Source: Polytrichum commune (lineage: Eukaryota; Streptophyta; Polytrichopsida; Polytrichales; Polytrichaceae). Taken from it: 60,000 bases of DNA. The notes beneath the pieces are model-generated. The model was not told the origin of the DNA and ran no database searches. It saw nothing but the letters and a program-made list of their open reading frames with translations. The DNA is taken from positions 40,178,001 through 40,238,000 of the forward strand of contig OX485804.1 in assembly GCA_950295325.1 (NCBI GenBank), given 5' to 3'. Shown here piece after piece: positions 48,598 to 59,840 of the stretch. Each line of letters starts with the position of its first letter. Position 1 is the stretch's first letter. The translations under genes were made by a program, and so were the position numbers.

Positions 48598-49090
48598 GGG
48601 CCACTTCACACACGAGCCAAATGCCATGACCATGAAATTGTGAAAGCCCAAACGACGGTGTCCAAAGGCCGTCCCAAAAATAATGTAGTGTGGTCACGGA
48701 CCCTCGAGTGTAGTGTGAAGTCATATGTGACTGGGTCCTCAACCAAATGCTATTTCAATGAATTTTTATTCACGTGGGTCTTTATATATGATATAATAGA
48801 ACAAATCAACGGTTGTGAGCGTTCGGAGTGCCATGGTCTCTCAGTTTTGTGGTAGGCCTACCTCCAAGAGGTTGTTTTTGAGAATGATCCAAGTGACCAT
48901 GAAACGTGATCCATTCGATGTCATGTAGGAGTCCATGTAGAGTTTACATCCATCTTGCAGTCACTTATATAATTAGTTGGTCCCTCGAGCGTAGTGTGAA
49001 GTGAACTTGGACCTGCTCCGCCTTTTCCACCAATGAGAGTGCTTGAAGTGTAATGGTCACGGGCTCTCAGTCTCGTGTGTGAAGTGGCCC
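48598..49090 (+). mobile_element. GGGCCACTTC-family MITE, copy 7
   Basis: A complete 493-bp copy with A end left and exact TTA duplications (48595-48597 and 49091-49093). It is opposite in orientation to copy 6, 630 bp away. Confidence 0.92.
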
Positions 49091-49200
49091 TTAAGTTACA
49101 CCAAATGAATTGGGGGACTTGCAAGGGTGTGGGGAATGGGCCATGTGAGAATTTTGCAATAACTTAGATGGGTCTTACAATGGTTACTTTTTTCCCTCCA

Positions 49201-49415
49201 CACTAAATATTGTATTAGTGTCACTGACTATTTGGAATTACACAATGCTTACAATTATTTATTGTATATCTCATTTTATGCCAACAAAGGTCAAATTGGT
49301 TGTTTGGACATTATAGAACATTAACATCTTTACTTAGTAAACCTTTATATTAATAAAAAACACATAGCATTGTATAATTTTGAATAGTAAGTGACACTCA
49401 ATACAATATTCAGCG
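49201..49415 (+). mobile_element. Palindromic-end MITE, second subfamily
   Basis: The left end is CACTAAATATTGTATTAGTG and the right end is a degraded inverse (actcaatacaatattcagc). The interior matches 36764 (gactatttggaattacac, attgtatatctcattttatg, ggttgtttggacatt). The length is about 215 bp. Confidence 0.65.
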
Positions 49416-49429
49416 TATCTTTGTCTCCT

Positions 49430-49780
49430 AAGATAAGAAACACACGATTAACTTAGTACAAGATGGTTAGCAAATCCAAATAGAGACCATGTCCACTTTC
49501 CTCGTGAGTTTTGAAGCTCATATGAATATCTTATTCTTTCTTAGTGTGAAGACTCTCGTGCTTGTTAAATGGTCATATAGCCAACCCGTCCCCCCCCCCC
49601 CTCCCCCACCAATTCTCTTATTCATATTGACTAGGTACTAAGCCTATGTTGGTTATCGTTTTTGAGCAGGCAAGCAAATCTCTTTTAAACATGTGTCTTT
49701 TTGGTATCCATTTTGGGACTTACACCAAACCGCATATCACTCAAGTATAGGTGTGCTAAAGTAGGAAGTAATTGAAGAAG
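49430..49780 (-). repeat. D repeat, inverted copy
   Basis: It contains gttagcaaatccaaatagag, cctcgtgagttttgaagctc, a long C run at the aattgggagg position, ctcttttaaacatgtgtctt and ccgcatatcactcaagtata. The order is the same as 28430. Confidence 0.65.
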
Positions 49781-50059
49781 GGTTGCCCACATTTATTGTG
49801 TGCAAATCAACAACATCTAATTTCAATTGTGCCATGGGAGGAAAGATGGAAGCCAATTGGAAAAATGAAGAGATGATCGTTGCATGGAGCCTAGAAATTA
49901 GGTTCGCAATTTGAGGTTAGCCCAAACCAAAAAAATATGTATGTGCCCCTACTACGATCACTCTCAACTCCACATGCAATCTCGGTGTTGAATCGGATTG
50001 AGAGTCGTCTCATCCAACTTTCAATTACAAATCACAAAGATTGTCATTCAAAGTTCTGT

Positions 50060-50260
50060 AAACAAAATTGAGTTCTAAACGTTATTAGGAGTTTCAAAAT
50101 GAAGATTTTTTGGTTCTGCTGAACAATCACATAGACCCTCCCGATTGTGTTCACTCTTGAACATAGATTGGTGCCTATGTTTTGAGCACACATTCCAATC
50201 TCATCATCACACATTTCTTTTTAGTGTCCATAATTAACTACCACGCTTAGAATATAGAAA
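50060..50260 (-). repeat. D repeat fragment, inverted
   Basis: It includes gaccctcccgattgtgttca, attttgagcacacattccaatct in nearby form, and tttctttttagtgtccataa. These match the middle D block. Confidence 0.55.
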
Positions 50261-50449
50261 CATAGTCGTTGCCTAGGACTTAGCAATTAGGGTTGAGATT
50301 TGAAGTTTCATAACATTATTTAGCCGTGGCCGTCTTGTTACAAGGGGCCTTGGAATTCCAAGCTATTGTGCCGGAATCTACCGTACTACCATGGCTAGGT
50401 CTATATTCATGAGCTCTTTGAAAACTAAAAGCCTGGGTTCTTGTAGTTA

Positions 50450-50600
50450 GGGCCACTTTACACACGGACCAAGGGCCGTGACCGTGAGAATCTAAAGGCC
50501 CTTGAAAATCTTCCAAAGGTCGTATTATGGGAAATACGATTCCAATGTTGTAATTGATGGGCCCTCAAGCTTGGTGTAGAGCGAAAGTTGACCATTGTTG
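50450..50600 (+). mobile_element. Harbinger-like A-end fragment, divergent
   Basis: TTA is followed by GGGCCACTTTACACACGGAC and then CAAGGGCCGTGACCGTGA. The terminus is intermediate between the GGGCCACTTC family and the TTTACAC variants at 955 and 17036. Family-like phrases (aaggtcgtattat, gggccctcaag) extend to about 50590. No right end was found. Confidence 0.65.
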
Positions 50601-50922
50601 AGGGACTGAAACATACTTTATAAACAACTTAAAATAGTAGGTAGTTCAGGATCCCACCATGACAATATTATATTTATAAGCGCCACTAGCTATTTAGTTG
50701 TCAAAACTAGTTCATTGTTGATTTCATTAGTGAAATTAACATAAATTATTACTCATGTAGTTATTGTGGATCAAATCCTTGTATATCAATCATTCCTAAA
50801 GTTGACTTTACCAAAAAAAATGAAGGTGAGATTCACTATATTAATTTGAATTGCTCCTTATAATTTTGTTTTTAAGGGTTTAAACTCTTCAAATCCACCT
50901 CGTCGTATCCACCAACGTATTA

Positions 50923-51295
50923 CACTAAATTTGGTATTTAGTGTCACCAATTCTAATTGCCTTGCTCAATACTAATCATAAACCGCGGTGTAGTGTCACC
51001 AACACTAAATGTTAACCCAACATTATTTGTCATTCCTTGTAATTTTTGAGGGGGATTATAGATGTACAACGTTGCAATCACTGTCACTTACCAAGTGATT
51101 TTGCATCCAAGTTTCAATCATCCATGACAATATTTCATCACAAGTTGTTGACAAAAGAATGTAAGGGTTTGGCCAATGGATGAACTCATCCATCATCCAT
51201 GATAACTATTTGTTCACTTATTCATACGAAGTGTCATCCAAAAAGCTACCATAGTGACATTAAATACCATATGACACTAAATACCATATTTAGTG
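50923..51295 (+). mobile_element. Palindromic-end MITE, long form
   Basis: It has left CACTAAATTTGGTATTTAGTG and right CACTAAATACCATATTTAGTG, each self-complementary, with TA before the left end. It is about 373 bp, collinear and in the same orientation as the copy at 2089, with matching interior phrases such as gtcaccaacactaaatgtta. Confidence 0.8.
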
Positions 51296-51399
51296 TGCCT
51301 AATTGCATTTTGCAAATGTTCCAAACCACATGTTTAGAGGACCGCACATACACAAATGATCGACCACCTAAGGCATACGTGTCTAAATTGAACACAACA

Positions 51400-51720
51400 A
51401 TGATCTAAACATGGATATTTGAGTGGTACATGGTTACGTGTGACTCTAAGAATGGACACCCAAAAAGTTGTGTGCTTAGAATGAGATTGAACTACATGCA
51501 CAAAATATGCTGATTATTCTTGGCTCAATAGTCAACATGATCGGATGACCTATGGGACCACTTTGAATATTCAGTTTCATAGTGATTCAGATATTCATAC
51601 CAGCTCCAAGAATTATGAGACCAACTCGCAACGGGCATGGATTAAATTTGCTCATCATCTCGCACTAATTGTGTGTTTCATATCCTACGAGAAGTGGGCA
51701 CAAAGAGAAAAGCATCCAAG
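51400..51720 (+). repeat. D repeat copy
   Basis: It includes gagtggtacatggttacgtg, ctaagaatggacacccaaaa, ttggctcaatagtcaacatg, tcaccatct-type phrases and tttcatatcctacgagaagt. The order is the same as 41890 and 57550. The 110-codon frame at 51545-51877 starts inside the repeat. Confidence 0.65.
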
Positions 51721-51724
51721 TAAC

Positions 51725-54085
51725 ACACGTCTACCTTATATCAAAAACTTTTGGGGACAAATAAGGATCACTTTTGATTGCAATATATTCGAATTGATTG
51801 GGACTTTAGTAACAATGATGAGTCAAGCTTTCTATGAATTGCTAGTCCCATTCGCGATGGTACATGTGCCGTTTTGAATGTTATGAACTCTTTCCCATTT
51901 TTACTCCCAAAAGAAATACCAACGAGACCCACAACTACAAGGACTACACCTATGTATGCAATTCAATCACCTTTGCAGATAGGTTTCTCATTTTGACCAA
52001 TCAACATGAAACCTATGAAGGAAGGTCAAATCCACCCAATGAAATAAAGGTTGAAGGGACTCTATAGGATTCTCAGAGACTATACGTGAAACCTCTTGTT
52101 CAAAATAAAATTTATCCTTCGAAAGATAAGGTGGCCCACCTCTTCACCCATGCAAAAAACCTTGGGTTAAAACCATATCATAATGAATTATAACTTTGTA
52201 TATTTAATCACATAATGACCTCAATCCAAAAAATGATTGTTGTATTGTGGTAATAAATACTCAAAATAGTGTGAAATGTCAATACATTTAACGTGGGGCA
52301 ACCTAATTGCACATACCATTGTACTTTGACAGCTTATTGGCCTTCTATCTCAAATCAAACAAATATAAACGAGAAACAAAATATTGAAAAAGAACAAAAA
52401 GTGACAAGCACTCCATTAGATTGATGTGATAGAGTCCAAGATTTTCATGGGGGAGGGAATAAGCTCAATTGTATGATCCTCATTCACTTTGTACACAAGA
52501 GACATCTCCAAACAAATTCTTGTCTTAACTTATGTCAAGATCACCTATCTTTCAACACACATGCGAGGACCTTTCGTATAATGCATGAAGAGGGGCCATA
52601 TCATATCTTAGAATCGGATTCCTCTTGTATAAAATTATGTGGAAGAATTGTGATCTTGAGTCATGTTCAAGTTCTTTTTGTATATTTTTATAGTGAGTGC
52701 CATCACAAGCTAAAATGACATAAGCATGGTGTGAACGTACTCCATGGAAATTGTGTGTGTGTGTGTTGGGGGGGGGGGCATTAACATTTACGTTATGAAC
52801 TTGCTTACTACCTCATTGCACCACCCCATGGTTAACCCCTAACTATTCACACCCAAATTTCTTCATATATGTCCTGAAAATGTGATCTCAATTTCAATGA
52901 CCATAGCTAATGATCTAAAGCTTTTCTTGACAAACCCAATTGTATAGATGTTTACAAGTTAGAGGTGACTACTAACAATCCATGTTTTAAACGTTGAACT
53001 TCTAGTATGTGGGAGAATGTAATAGGAATGTCAAAAGTGGACTTGAGGGGCAACAATTTAGAAATTAAATTTGGGTTGGTTTTTTGATTGAACCTCCACT
53101 CAAATCATCTTCAGTTGATGAATTATTACCCTCGTTCAAAAGAGGGGCAATACACCTACTCGAATCAACTCACAAATCTTGAAACCATTATTTGGTAATT
53201 CTTGGGAAGCTATGCAATTTGAGGCAATGATGCTACAACTGCGCACCTTCCACGTGGATTTACACCCACCAACACATGTCCAACTAAAAATTCTAACAAT
53301 AGATGTTCAGGATTTGTAAATTTGAGCGTCATGCAAAGTTTCATATCAATTGGGAATAATTTGCACATCAGGATCAACAAAAAACATGTTTAGGATATGT
53401 TGCCCCAAAACTACGGAGGTGACAAATGTCAAGTTTTGGTTCGTGCACCGGTTCCATTGTAAACCAATTGAGAGCACACTCCCATATTTGAATTAATCCC
53501 AAAATAGATAACCTTATTGAAACGAATTTTTTTATGTGGTTGAACCTAGCATACTTGAACATGAAGAAGAGGAGTAGTTGAAATATTCAAGAAACCATCC
53601 GAACTAGTCTCAAAGGGGTCAGAGTGAACTACTCGATACCAAATTATGGTCACATATGACATCAGGGATTAAGTAAGTAAATACCAAAACACCCTACACA
53701 AGGGTCAAAGTAAGCGCAAAAATAGTTAAACTTGTGTAGTTGTTGATTTTGGGAGGATTCTTTCATTTATAATTATTTTGTTAAAAATTTGCAAATGTAT
53801 AGAACAAGATTGCGTATCATTGAGGAATTATGTAAATCAACAAATATCTCGGAAACCACAAATGCATACAAATCGTATGTGAACAATATACTTGGCATCC
53901 AAGCACATGTAAAGTATTCCTTGATAATAATCAACTTGTTTTTTAAAACTTCTCACACAATCAATACACATGGATTTTCATGTCCAATTTTTTTAAAAAT
54001 CTCAAATCAATAACTCAAATCATGACATGAAACTAATAAAAGTCCAAGTTCACATGTCCAAACTTTTGGAGATTTTAAATGAGGT
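51725..54085. other. Unassigned stretch
   Basis: No family is recognised. A GT run followed by a G run lies at 52752-52778. Several frames (51864-52067, 52473-52718, 53374-53562, 53789-54013) carry no known domain. Confidence 0.45.
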
Positions 54086-54089
54086 GCCT

Positions 54090-54487
54090 AAACCAGATAG
54101 ATAGATAGAAACTCCAACCCCTTTCAAGCAAGGGGCCGGCGTGAATAAAGTGTCCGTTCGTAATGCCAATGACCCGATGCCCACTGGACAAGGGGATATT
54201 GGGACAAATACTACTCTCCCCTTTCGAGGATGGACACTATAGTGCCACACTATACAAGTTCCTAGCTAGCCACTAGTGCCTTGAAGATACCGGACATGGT
54301 ATCCCCCCAAAGGGCTTTGAGGTACCCATACAACAAGGTCCAAGGACCCCCCACCATAGTTGGGTGGACTAAGGTGGTGAGCACCACGCCGGCATGGGGA
54401 ATAGAACCCACAACCTCCTCATTGGGGGTCATGAGCCCTAACCACCAAGCCAAGGCCTGTGGTGCCTTGCCTAAACCACTCACATAT
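54090..54487 (-). mobile_element. tRNA-derived SINE
   Basis: On the minus strand the head (about 54460 to 54385) reads TTGGCTTGGTGGTTAGGGC, a good pol III A box, and about 40 bases later GGGTTCTATTCCCC, a near-consensus B box. The head thus resembles a tRNA from the D arm to the T arm. A body of about 280 bp follows, and the 3' end carries a short TCTA repeat (plus strand gatagatagatag at 54097-54111). This architecture of tRNA-like head, body and simple-repeat tail is that of plant SINEs. No target duplication was established. The opposing frames at 54262-54505 are not genes. Confidence 0.75.
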
Positions 54488-54489
54488 GA

Positions 54490-55785
54490 AGAGATTAAGT
54501 ACTAACCAAAGACAAGCCCAATCTAACCCGGATGTATAGTATTAATGTAGAACTTCCCTCCTTTCACGCTACCTAGTACACATTGTGACTCTCAAGGCTT
54601 TGTAATTGAAAGTTAGTCCACAAAGCCTTCTTAAGCAATACACCAAATAATCCTATTAGTGCAACCCATACCGTAGCAGCTTGGGAAATAAATAAGTTAT
54701 TTTAAAGGTGCCTAAATGTATGGGAAATTCATTTTATTGAGTGTAAAAAAAAATCCCCCCCAAAAAAATTCAAAGAGTGCCTAAAGTCACAATAATGCAA
54801 GTGACATTCACTGGAATCCAACAAAGTAACATCCATGAATTTTCAAAATGACTTGGATGAATGTCTAACTTATTTTTAAATTCTTTTTGAATTTTCCTAA
54901 GGATATATATTTTTTGGGTTGCCTAACTTACTTTCACACCTTAATTAATTATTAGGCAACATGGTGCCCAAGCTGCTAGAGAGCTACAATAATAATTCTC
55001 TAGAACCAACATCAAATTTTAACCCAAACCACATCTCTGGTTTCAAAAGTAGTATGCTAATGTTTCATATCTAGAAAATTCATGTGGATGAACAGATTGT
55101 TCAATAATTATTTTTTGATGTAAGAGAATATTTGGCATAACTTATAAACATGGGTGAGAAGTCTCAAGGGAATGTCCAAAACAAGGTTGGACCCACGTTG
55201 TCCCCCCCCCCCTATTCTAAACAGTTAGAGTGGCCCATGTTAAACATTTCCACATTAATTTTCCACCCACACTAAGAGGACTATTTGGTGTAGCTATTTC
55301 ATGTAGTTTGAGGCCACACGAAGTGGGGGCGGGTGAATTGGAGAAAGTTCCACTAGGGGTGTGCCCGGTTTCAAAGTCAAAATGTGTGTGAAGTCTTCTC
55401 CATTTCCTTTGCTACTTTTGGAGTTGGGTGGCTTTGATGGCACCCACCACATCACCACTTTGTCAACGTCTACAATTGTTTGTGGCTATCTTCTTACAAG
55501 CTTGGAATTTGAAATGCCCAAAAGCAACTTCGACCCAAAAGGCGAGCCCTACATCTTGACCATAAAGTGATTGGAAAACCCTAAGGTATGTGGCTCTACT
55601 TTGAGCTCCACATTCATTTTTCGGTTGTTGGATTGGATAAATGGATCATTTAGTCCGGACGGTCATAAGCAATTGTGAATCATGGAGGTTGTCATTTATA
55701 ACTTCATATTTGAGTCGAGATGCGAACCTTTTCCTTTCTTCCATTTAAACGAGCATATAGGCTTTCGGGGGTGGGGGGGGGGGGT
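54490..55785. other. Unassigned stretch
   Basis: C/G runs lie at 55202-55212 and about 55773-55784. A 69-codon plus frame at 55361-55570 has no recognised domain. Confidence 0.45.
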
Positions 55786-55789
55786 CCCC

Positions 55790-55990
55790 ATTGTGCTAAC
55801 TGTTGGATCTAAGAAATGATTTCTATATTTTGAGCATACAATCAATTTCACTGTGGCAAGTGTCTTGTTTTTTTTAGTGTTTGTTCTTAACTGCAAGCCT
55901 TGTCATAGAACACTTAAAAATATAGGTGTCCAATTAAGAGGAGTGACCACATAGTGTCCATATAACTTTGATGGAAAGATGTATGCCTTA
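55790..55990 (-). repeat. D repeat fragment, inverted
   Basis: It includes ttttgagcatacaatcaatt, ttttttttagtgtttgttct, caagccttgtcatagaacac and atataggtgtccaattaaga. These match the inverted block near 3060-3150. Confidence 0.55.
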
Positions 55991-55994
55991 AGCT

Positions 55995-57545
55995 CGGGTC
56001 AATTTGGACATTTTAGAAATCGCTTCAAATTTAAGATGTTGAATTTGATTTGAGTACGATGAAGGGTTTTGTTGTTGAAAAGTGCAACACAATCAACTAC
56101 ACATGGTCGAAACGCATAAGAAATGAAGACTTGGAAGAAGAATAATTGGCAGCCATATCCCACTCAAAACCAAATGCTTTGAATGTTGCGTGAATGGAAA
56201 ACCATGGATAGAAAATATCATGTATGATTGGACTCACAAATGAAAGCTCAAAAACGTATCTAATATATAAAATGGAACTACACTTCAAGTAACCATGTAA
56301 TTAGCCCTTAAGGTCTTGGATATTGTCATCAAATGGAGATTCTCATTGTAGAAATCCTCGCATGCTTGAAATTTACGATCGATGGAAAAGAAATTTCCAT
56401 AGTGGCATGTCCACATTATAGTTCAACAATTTTACGACATATCCACATTATGGTGCAACATTGCGATTTCATCCACGAGATGTAGAAGACAACATTGGAA
56501 ACCCTTGAACTTGCAACTTTTTTTTTGGACAACACTCGGAGTGATGTTTGCAAAATAAACTCAAAAGTAGCAAAACGAGCATAGTCAAGATGATTCTTGT
56601 CAACAAAAATGTGAGCAAATGATGCATTTGCTACAATGTTACATTGCCGGTTTGCTTCAAATAATAATAATAATAATATTCTTATTCTTATTATTTAAAA
56701 ATTCCTTGAAGATGGCTAAATTGGAATGGCATAACAATAATTCATTTTGACACATGGGTGTTGAAACTTGGACCGGAAAGCATGGTACAATCAAAACATG
56801 AAAGCCTAGGAAATCATGGTGGATTTTTTTGTAAAAAAAGTTGAAACTCCATAGCATAGTTATGTCATATTCAAGTAGCTCGTTCTAAGATGCATCGAAG
56901 TCCACTCTCAAGTGCTCAATAAAAATCATATCATTTAAAAAGTAAGACATGTGAAATTTTATTTTGAGTTAAATTGTTTTACAAACAATTCTATTTTTAC
57001 ATTGCTTTCTTTGCCTCTCTAAGTCATGGTCAACATATCGAGCTAAGGCTAGATACCTTGCTCTTGAGTTGCTTGCCCCCATTAGTTCCTTATAGTTGAG
57101 AATAAGGGGGGTTAATGGCAAGCGTTGTGTGCGACATTGACTCCCAAAACATCCACTATCTTGCCAAGTCTCAAAAATAGTGAGGGCTGAATTTTGATTG
57201 AATGATATTAATTTCATGCCTACATGCTCATTTACCATACATTTTGAGTAAATTATTGCGTGTTCTAAGGTGCTTGTAGAGTGCTAAAAAAAACTATATG
57301 CAAAAACATGTTTGTCATTTAATGGTGAATAGTGCCAGTACTTTCAATAAATGATGTTGTTATGAATAGTGTTGAGATGAAGAGTGCTTCCTGGATCTTT
57401 TGATGGCACTAACTTCATAGCGTAAAGAAGTCTAGTACCACCTTCACTAATTTCCCACACTCGCTATCAACCCTCTCTCACTTTTTGGGACAATCAATGT
57501 AGTGAACCAAATTGGGAGTTTGCATGCCTAACTAGGTTGCTTATC
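55995..57545. other. Unassigned stretch, one coding-like frame
   Basis: A minus-strand 89-codon frame at 56969-57238 has a protein-like composition near its end (YKELMGASNSRARYLALARY, then VDHDLERQRKQCKN). I cannot assign it. An aat microsatellite lies at 56660-56678. No transposon ends were seen. Confidence 0.35.
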
Positions 57546-57549
57546 TCCA

Positions 57550-57870
57550 TCAAACTTTGATTCTTGAGTGGTGTGTGGTTAGGTGTGGATCTAAGAAAGG
57601 ATATAAACAAATTACATGGTTTTTAAAGAGGTTGGACTACTATGTGTCTAGGATTTTAAAACCACTTTAGGTTCTAGAGTCAACAAAATTGACTCGGGAA
57701 CCTTTTAAAGAAGAAATAGAGTCTTCACTTTTATCATAATTAAGATACTCATATGAACTCCTATGAGGAAAATGGTTGTGATCTCAATTTGGGTTTGCTT
57801 ATGATCCTCTGACACTAATCGTGTGTGTCGAACACCATAGGAGAAGTGGGCTAATTAGAGAACACAGCCA
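57550..57870 (+). repeat. D repeat copy
   Basis: It includes gagtggtgtgtggttaggtg, tttttaaagaggttggacta, aggttctagagtcaacaaaa, ttgggtttgcttatgatcct and caccataggagaagtgggct. The tail module with gaaatgcccacaatagcacc follows at about 58055-58075. Confidence 0.65.
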
Positions 57871-57879
57871 TCTAAAACC

Positions 57880-58715
57880 TCATTCACCTTGTGTAATTGT
57901 TGGAAGTATAAGAAACCCTTTACTTTAAACACTCACAATTTTGCATCGCCACTCTTATTAGGGAACTTCCAAAGACCATCTTCACGATTCACAATCGCTT
58001 ATCACAAGACACTTACCAAGCCAATTCAATGACCAAAATCCTCCGTGGCTTTGAAATGCCCACAATAGCACCACATAACTCCTCATTCACATGAGCAAAC
58101 TCGCAACACAAGAAGAACGTCGTCCAAATTTCAAAGTTAGGCGAATTATTTTCCTAGTAAAGTAATTAATTACCTTTCCCCAAAACTACAAGAATCATCA
58201 AGGCTCGTGACAAGAATCCATGGCAAGATCAAACTCACCCACCCAACCAAGAAAACCCTAAAAGTGGGGTTGTACGAGGAAGACTCGCAATTCTTGTAGT
58301 ATTGGTAAACTTGAGTGTTTCCAAGGCCCAAATGACACCATTTTTCGGGTACAAAAAGCACCTGGGGTTGTGAAGTACAAGCTTACAACTCTTGCATTGG
58401 AAGTACTACCGCTCTCCCACACGTGTGTGCTCATGGTGGCACACACGTGTTTAGGTGAGCTATGTGGGCCTTACGTGGTTTACTTTTCTCTTAACTTTCC
58501 CAAAAGGCCCAAGCCCCAAATCTTCCCAAAATCACCTTGAAAAAGTTCATTTTTGTTCGACACTATGGTAACAAAAGAAAAATGAACACTCGTATCTAAA
58601 TACCGGCATGAAGTTGAGCCTGTTGATATGGTGTTGATCACGGTATTCCGTGATGCAGCATAAGACTAATGCCTCCGTTAGGAGGTGGGCTCTAGGGTAG
58701 TGTTGTGTATCCAGT
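57880..58715. other. Unassigned stretch
   Basis: Apart from the D-tail phrase near 58060, nothing is recognised. Two overlapping minus-strand frames (58170-58446) have no known domain. Confidence 0.45.
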
Positions 58716-58719
58716 TTCT

Positions 58720-59330
58720 TTTATGGTAACAACATATGTACGTGTATGTAATGGAGGTATTCATAAAGTCTCCCAAAGAGGGACAAAATTGTAGGTTTGA
58801 TCCTTCTTTGAGATAGTTTTTCTACTAAGAGCTTGTTGACCCGTCGTGTATCGAAGTCTATTTTATCATTGGGTGAGTTTTTTGGGATCTCCTCTTTCCA
58901 CCCCTCAAACTTTGAGAGGGTTTCGAGATGTGAAATAGGGTTTGCACATGGGATCTATTGGCATGAATCCCAGATCGGCCTATGCAAGGCTAGCTTGGCC
59001 TACCCATCCTAGTAGGACAAGCTTGAAGTTAGCCAGGTTTTAGTAGCCCGACATCACTCTTTGCGTATAGTGATTTGAGCATTAAGAAAACTTGGCTGAC
59101 TTTGTGTTGATTCACATAAACTCAAGGTTTAGGACTAAACCCATGGTTTTATTGCATTACTTTACAAATAACGCTAATGGTGGACATGACTATACAAATG
59201 GTAACTCCATAAAGTTAGGTTTGTCACAAAAAAGTTTTATAGTTGTCCAGGTCCCCCAATTCAAAAGACTACAACATAAAGGTGTACACTAGTATGGATG
59301 GGTAGAGGTGGTTGCCAAGACAAAAGGAAA
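58720..59330 (+). repeat. Composite repeat matching 15540, 18270 and 31850
   Basis: Three blocks that are separate elsewhere lie together here: 58755-58880 (as at 15540-15720), 58970-59150 (as at 18270-18480) and 59240-59365 (as at 31850-31960). This suggests that the scattered blocks are pieces of one larger element, whose fullest version in the window is this one. No protein is visible. Confidence 0.5.
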
Positions 59331-59339
59331 GAAAAAGGC

Positions 59340-59840
59340 CTTCTCGACTTTTAGGGGTTAGTTGGACACCCATATTTGAGTGGTCTATGGCAAGGTTTGT
59401 AGTTAAAAACGGATACCTAAAAGACACGTGAGATTGGAGTTTGTGCTCATAAAATAAACACTATTCTAGGTACAATTTTTTACTACGACGGGGAAGGTCA
59501 CTTTGATCAATTAAGGAGAAATAAAGTCTTCACTTTGACCTCCTATACTTGTTGCATCTCAACTCCAATTCTGAAACTTCAAATGACAATTTGCTAGCCG
59601 GATGTAGATTACCATATGAGCCCTAAAGAACTCGTCGCATGTCAGTGAAAACTACTATGTGTTTATAGATAACAATGAAAATTGCATAAAGTGATAATTT
59701 TACCTAAAAGTTCACCAAAACAAATGCGAGCTGCATGGGACTTATGTGCTTGTAGTGAACCAAAATGACCAACATTGTTTGTGAAGTTGGAAGTGCCCAC
59801 AATAGGGGCACATACCCTTAGATACGTGCATTCATATATT
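59340..59840 (+). repeat. D repeat, nearly full copy
   Basis: It runs from gttggacacccatatttgag through ctaaaagacacgtgagattg, aaataaacactattctaggt, cttcactttgacctcctata and tgcatctcaactccaattct to gtttgtgaagttggaagtgc and cccacaataggggcacatac. It shows all middle and tail landmarks in one run. Confidence 0.65.
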
